9,426 bases of DNA from Anaerolinea sp. GTDB taxonomy: Bacteria > Chloroflexota > Anaerolineae > JAAEKA01. Below are positions 6,373 to 9,426 of the stretch, piece by piece; the first letter of the stretch is position 1; each line of letters opens with the position of its first letter. The position numbers and the translations under genes were made by a program. The notes beneath the pieces were generated by a model, which was not told where the DNA came from, did not search any database, and worked only from the letters and a program-made list of their open reading frames with translations. The stretch spans positions 1 through 9,426 of the forward strand of contig JACSRL010000454.1 of the NCBI GenBank assembly GCA_014879765.1, in the 5' to 3' direction.

Positions 6373-9239
6373 CAGGCCACCGAGCGGCTTTCGCCGGCGC
6401 CGTAGAGGTTGCTGGTGCAGCGGCCGCAGATCGTCGGGTGCGCCGGGTCGTGGCCGACGTCGTCACGCCAGTGCCAGCAGCGCTCGCATTTCACGGCGGC
6501 GCTGGGGCGGCTGGAGACGGCCAGTTCATTGCCGGCCTGGAGTTCAACCACCGAGGCGATGAAGACGAATTTCAGGTCGTCTCCCAGGCTGGCCAGCAGC
6601 GCGTGGTCGTCAGCGCCGGCCGTGATGGTCAGGTTGGCCTGCAGCGACGAGCCGACCTTGCCGTCGGCGCGCAGCGCCTCGATGTCCTTGTTGGCAATGT
6701 CGCGGATCTCGCGGATGCGGCTCCAGCGCGCCAGCAGCGCGGCGTCGGGGGCCGCCAGCTCGGCGTAGGTCTCCACGAAGATCGAATCGGTTGCGCCCGT
6801 CACTGCCCACGCTTCTTCGGCCGTGAAGCTCAGGAAAGGCGCCATCCAGCGCAGCATCGCGTGCGTGATCTGGTGCAGCGCGGTCTGCGCACTGCGCCGG
6901 GCCAGCGAGCCGGGGGCGGTGGTGTAGAGCCGGTCTTTCAGCACGTCCAGGTAGAACGCGCCCAGGTCTTCGCTGCAGTAGATCTGCAGTTTGGCGACCA
7001 CCGGGTGGAACTCGTAGACCTCGTAGTGCGCCAGGATGTCGGCCTGCAACTGCGCCGCGCGGCTGAGCGCGTAGCGGTCGATCTCCAGCATCTCACCGGG
7101 TGCAACGGCGTCGGTGGCGGGGTTGAAGTCGCTGATGTTGGCGAGCAGGAACTTGAGCGTGTTGCGAACGCGCCTGTAGGTGTCGACGACGCGGGCCAGG
7201 ATCTTGTCGTCCCCGGCGATGTCGCCGGAGTAGTCGCTCGCGGCCACCCACAGACGGATGATCTCGGCGCCCAGCTTTTTCGACGTTTCCTGCGGATCAA
7301 CGCCGTTGCCGGCGCTTTTGCTCATCTTGTGGCCCTTGCTGTCCACTGTGAAGCCGTGCGTGAGGATGCCGCGGTAGGGCGCGCGGCCATACATGGCGCA
7401 GGCCGTCAGCAGCGACGAATGGAACCAGCCGCGGTGCTGGTCGTGGCCTTCCAGGTACAGGTCGGCCTCGGGACCCGGCGCACCGGTGCGGCTGTCAATT
7501 TCGTCATGGGCGCTGCCGGGGTGCGAGCCCTTCAGCACCGTGGTGTGGGTGGTGCCGGAGTCAAACCACACTTCGAGGATGTCGCTGCTCTTGGTGTAGC
7601 TCTCCGCATCGCCGGCGCAGCCGATCTGGCCCAGGATTTCTGCCGGGCTGGCCTTGCTCCAGGCTTCGATGCCGCCTTTTTCGACCATGTTCGCAGCCAG
7701 GTCCAGGATGTCCATGGTGCGCGGGTGCAGCTCGCCGCTGTCCTTGTGCAGGAAGAACGGCAGGGGCACGCCCCAGCTGCGCTGGCGGCTGATGCACCAG
7801 TCCGGCCGGCCGGCGATCATGTCGCGCAGCCGCGCCTTGCCGTTTTCCGGGTAGAACGAGGTGTCTTCAATCGCGGCCAGCGCCAGCTGGCGCAGCGAGG
7901 CGGGCGCCTTGTCTTTGGTGAAAACGCCTTCGCCTTCGTCCATGCGGATGAACCACTGCGCCGCGGCACGGTAGATCACCGGCGTCTTGTGGCGCCAGCA
8001 GTGCGGGTAGCTGTGGGTGATTTCATGGGTGGCCATCAGCCGGCCGTGCTCGCGCAGCGTGTCGATGATGACCGGGCAGGCTTTCCAGATGTTCAGCCCG
8101 CCAAACAGCGCCAGATCGTCACTGTAGCGGCCGTTGCCCATTACCGGGTTCAGGATGTCTTCATAAGCGAGGCCGTGGGCCACGCAGCTGTTGAAGTCTT
8201 CCACGCCATAGGCGGGTGACGAATGCACGATGCCGGTGCCGTCTTCGGCGGTGGCGTAGTCGGCCAGGTACACCGGCGACAGGCGGCGGTAGCCCTCATG
8301 CACGTCATGCAGCGGGTGGCGAAAGTTCAGGCCGCCCAGTGCCTTGCCAACGCAGGTGGCCAGCACCTTGCCCTCCAGGCCATAACGCTCGAGGCACTTG
8401 TCAACCAGCACGGCCGCCAGCACCAAGAGGCCGCGCGGCGTGTCGACCAGCGCGTATTCCAGTTCCGGGTTCAGGTTCAGCGCCTGGTTGGCAGGAATGG
8501 TCCAGGCGGTGGTGGTCCAGATGACGGCGAAGGCGGGCTTGTCCAGCGCGGCCAGCCCGAAGGCGGCGGCCAGGCGGGCGGGCTCGTCACTTTCAAAGGC
8601 GACGTCCAGCGTCTGGCTCTTCTTGTCGGCGTATTCGATTTCGAACTCGGCCAGTGAAGAGCCGCAGTCAAAACACCAGTAAACGGGTTTCAGGCCCCGG
8701 TAGACAAAGCCGCGTTCCATCACGCGCTTGAAGGCGCGGATTTCATCGGCCTCGTTGCTGAAATCCATGGTGCGGTAGGGGCGGTCCCAGTCGCCCAGCA
8801 CGCCCAGGCGCTTGAAGTCGGCCATCTGTATGCCGATCTGTTCGGTGGCAAACGCGCGGCTCTTGGCCTGCATCTCGTCGCGCGGCAGGTTGCGGCCGAA
8901 TTTCTTCTCGATGGCGTTTTCGATGGGCAGTCCGTGGCAGTCCCAGCCGGGGATGTAGGCGGCGTCCATGCCCTTGAGCTGGCGCGCCTTGACAATCATG
9001 TCTTTCAGGATCTTGTTGACCGCGTGGCCCATGTGGATCTGGCCGTTGGCGTAGGGCGGGCCGTCGTGTAGCACGAACTTGGGCGCGCCCTTGCGCGCCG
9101 CGCGCAGGCGCTGGTACAGGCCCTTGTCTTCCCATTCCTTGACCCAGCCCGGTTCGCGTTTGGGCAGGTCGCCGCGCATCGGAAAAGGGGTGTCGGGCAG
9201 GTTCAGCGTGGCGCGGTAATCAACGGGGGTGTCAGACAT
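6372..9239 (-). CDS. ileS: Isoleucyl-tRNA synthetase
   Basis: The product has 955 residues (E. coli: 938) and is complete. This cytoplasmic class I synthetase joins isoleucine to tRNA-Ile and edits mischarged valine. The HIGH-type motif is HMGH (69-72) within PPYANGQIHMGH, and KMSKS is at about 638-642. The editing domain between them carries TTTAWTIPANQALNLNP and GTGIVHSSPAYGVEDF, whose Asp corresponds to the conserved editing aspartate. WCISRQRSWGVPLPFF and GHDQHRGWFHSSLLT follow. The C-terminal zinc-binding module has Cys918, Cys921, Cys938 and Cys941, as in bacterial-type IleS. The ATG at 9239 begins MSDTPVDYRATLNLPDTPFPMRG, the usual betaproteobacterial N terminus; a TTG three codons upstream is possible but less likely. 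No good Shine-Dalgarno site precedes it. The 3' end overlaps lspA by one base. Confidence 0.98.
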   Translation of the reverse strand: MSDTPVDYRATLNLPDTPFPMRGDLPKREPGWVKEWEDKGLYQRLRAARKGAPKFVLHDGPPYANGQIHMGHAVNKILKDMIVKARQLKGMDAAYIPGWDCHGLPIENAIEKKFGRNLPRDEMQAKSRAFATEQIGIQMADFKRLGVLGDWDRPYRTMDFSNEADEIRAFKRVMERGFVYRGLKPVYWCFDCGSSLAEFEIEYADKKSQTLDVAFESDEPARLAAAFGLAALDKPAFAVIWTTTAWTIPANQALNLNPELEYALVDTPRGLLVLAAVLVDKCLERYGLEGKVLATCVGKALGGLNFRHPLHDVHEGYRRLSPVYLADYATAEDGTGIVHSSPAYGVEDFNSCVAHGLAYEDILNPVMGNGRYSDDLALFGGLNIWKACPVIIDTLREHGRLMATHEITHSYPHCWRHKTPVIYRAAAQWFIRMDEGEGVFTKDKAPASLRQLALAAIEDTSFYPENGKARLRDMIAGRPDWCISRQRSWGVPLPFFLHKDSGELHPRTMDILDLAANMVEKGGIEAWSKASPAEILGQIGCAGDAESYTKSSDILEVWFDSGTTHTTVLKGSHPGSAHDEIDSRTGAPGPEADLYLEGHDQHRGWFHSSLLTACAMYGRAPYRGILTHGFTVDSKGHKMSKSAGNGVDPQETSKKLGAEIIRLWVAASDYSGDIAGDDKILARVVDTYRRVRNTLKFLLANISDFNPATDAVAPGEMLEIDRYALSRAAQLQADILAHYEVYEFHPVVAKLQIYCSEDLGAFYLDVLKDRLYTTAPGSLARRSAQTALHQITHAMLRWMAPFLSFTAEEAWAVTGATDSIFVETYAELAAPDAALLARWSRIREIRDIANKDIEALRADGKVGSSLQANLTITAGADDHALLASLGDDLKFVFIASVVELQAGNELAVSSRPSAAVKCERCWHWRDDVGHDPAHPTICGRCTSNLYGAGESRSVA

Positions 9240-9363
9240 GGCAGGCAACTCGGAAGGTTTTCAGCAAGCTCGGCGCTGGCGGGCGCATGGGCCGGAGACG
9301 GGGCAAAAAAGGGCGGTTCACCCCGAGCTTGTTCAGGGGCGGCCGGCACAAAGACGGGATCGC
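9240..9363 (-). promoter_or_regulatory. Leader/intergenic region upstream of ileS
   Basis: The 124 bp between the probable ribF stop and the ileS start hold no gene. They contain a dispersed-repeat-like element (9314-9339), a run of six A (9305-9310; six T on the transcribed minus strand), and a perfect 9-bp inverted repeat, CAAGCTCGG at 9265-9273 and CCGAGCTTG at 9323-9331. No convincing promoter hexamers are seen, so ileS may be read from upstream. Confidence 0.4.
9314..9339. repeat. Degenerate copy of a dispersed GAGCTTGT palindromic repeat
   Basis: The segment reads CGGTTCACCCC, then GAGCTTGTTCAGGGG. It resembles the short intergenic repeat with the core CCCTGAGCTTGTCGAAGGG that I recall as scattered through many proteobacterial genomes. 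The CCCC (9321-9324) and GGGG (9336-9339) arms can pair. The match is from memory and has several differences, so membership is tentative. Confidence 0.4.
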
Positions 9364-9426
9364 CTAAATTCGGTCGCGGGTGGTCTGGCGGTGGGTTTCG
9401 GCGTGCATCGACGCAAAAAACGAACG
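9364..9426 (-). CDS. ribF: Probable 3' end of ribF (riboflavin kinase/FAD synthetase)
   Basis: An open minus-strand frame enters at the window edge and ends at TAG (9366-9364). The 20 visible residues begin RSFFASMHAETHRQ and end RDRI. RibF proteins commonly end with a helix containing an ARxFF-like pattern, and ribF lies directly upstream of ileS in most proteobacteria, so this is the best identity. RibF converts riboflavin to FMN and FAD. The fragment is too short to prove the call on its own: it shows no catalytic residue, and another upstream gene or a chance open frame is possible. Confidence 0.45.
   Translation of the reverse strand, partial: RSFFASMHAETHRQTTRDRI

Noticed and set aside
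5492..6466. A 324-codon minus-strand frame covering lspA and the intergenic region.
   Set aside because: It is out of frame with lspA, which has both catalytic aspartates and the correct length, and it crosses the terminator and homopolymer tract.
6438..8219. A 593-codon open frame on the plus strand opposite ileS.
   Set aside because: It lies wholly antisense to a complete, fully recognised ileS. Its composition (rich in Arg, Gly, Ala, Val, Gln and His) is what GC-biased third codon positions create on the opposite strand, and no domain is recognisable.

Overview
The window is ordinary GC-rich chromosomal DNA from a betaproteobacterium, most likely Burkholderiales of the Comamonadaceae type. 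This rests on the conserved block ileS-lspA (with a probable ribF end), on a TctA-type tricarboxylate transporter permease, and on the protein wording of IleS, LspA and QorA. The strong G/C preference at third codon positions produces many long antisense shadow ORFs that are not genes. I see no rRNA, tRNA, CRISPR array, insertion sequence, phage gene or plasmid gene.

Left part (1-3663, plus strand). The window opens inside the 3' end of a TctA permease gene, closed by a clear hairpin terminator with a UUCG loop. A tight three-gene run follows: a YwrD-like gamma-glutamyltransferase family protein, an EamA/DMT-family membrane transporter whose likely TTG start lies inside the end of the transferase gene, and a short-chain dehydrogenase with a strong Shine-Dalgarno site. 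The dehydrogenase keeps its nucleotide-binding motif but lacks the usual Tyr and Lys of the active site. These three are probably one operon. A shared job, such as handling a gamma-glutamyl or amide compound plus export, is inference only.

Middle (3695-5670). A second, unrelated EamA transporter on the minus strand is divergently paired with a qorA-type NADPH:quinone oxidoreductase on the plus strand. They share a 92-bp intergenic region holding a near-palindrome.

Right part (5671-9426, minus strand). Transcription runs leftwards: the probable last 20 codons of ribF, a 124-bp leader region with repeats, ileS, and lspA, which overlaps the ileS stop by one base. A minus-strand terminator lies about 100 bp beyond lspA. 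This is the widespread housekeeping arrangement for flavin nucleotide synthesis, isoleucyl-tRNA charging and lipoprotein signal-peptide removal.

I do not find a convincing new biological system. The observations most worth a second look are the transferase/transporter/atypical-SDR cluster, the possible leaderless start of the transferase gene, and the repeat-bearing leader of ileS.
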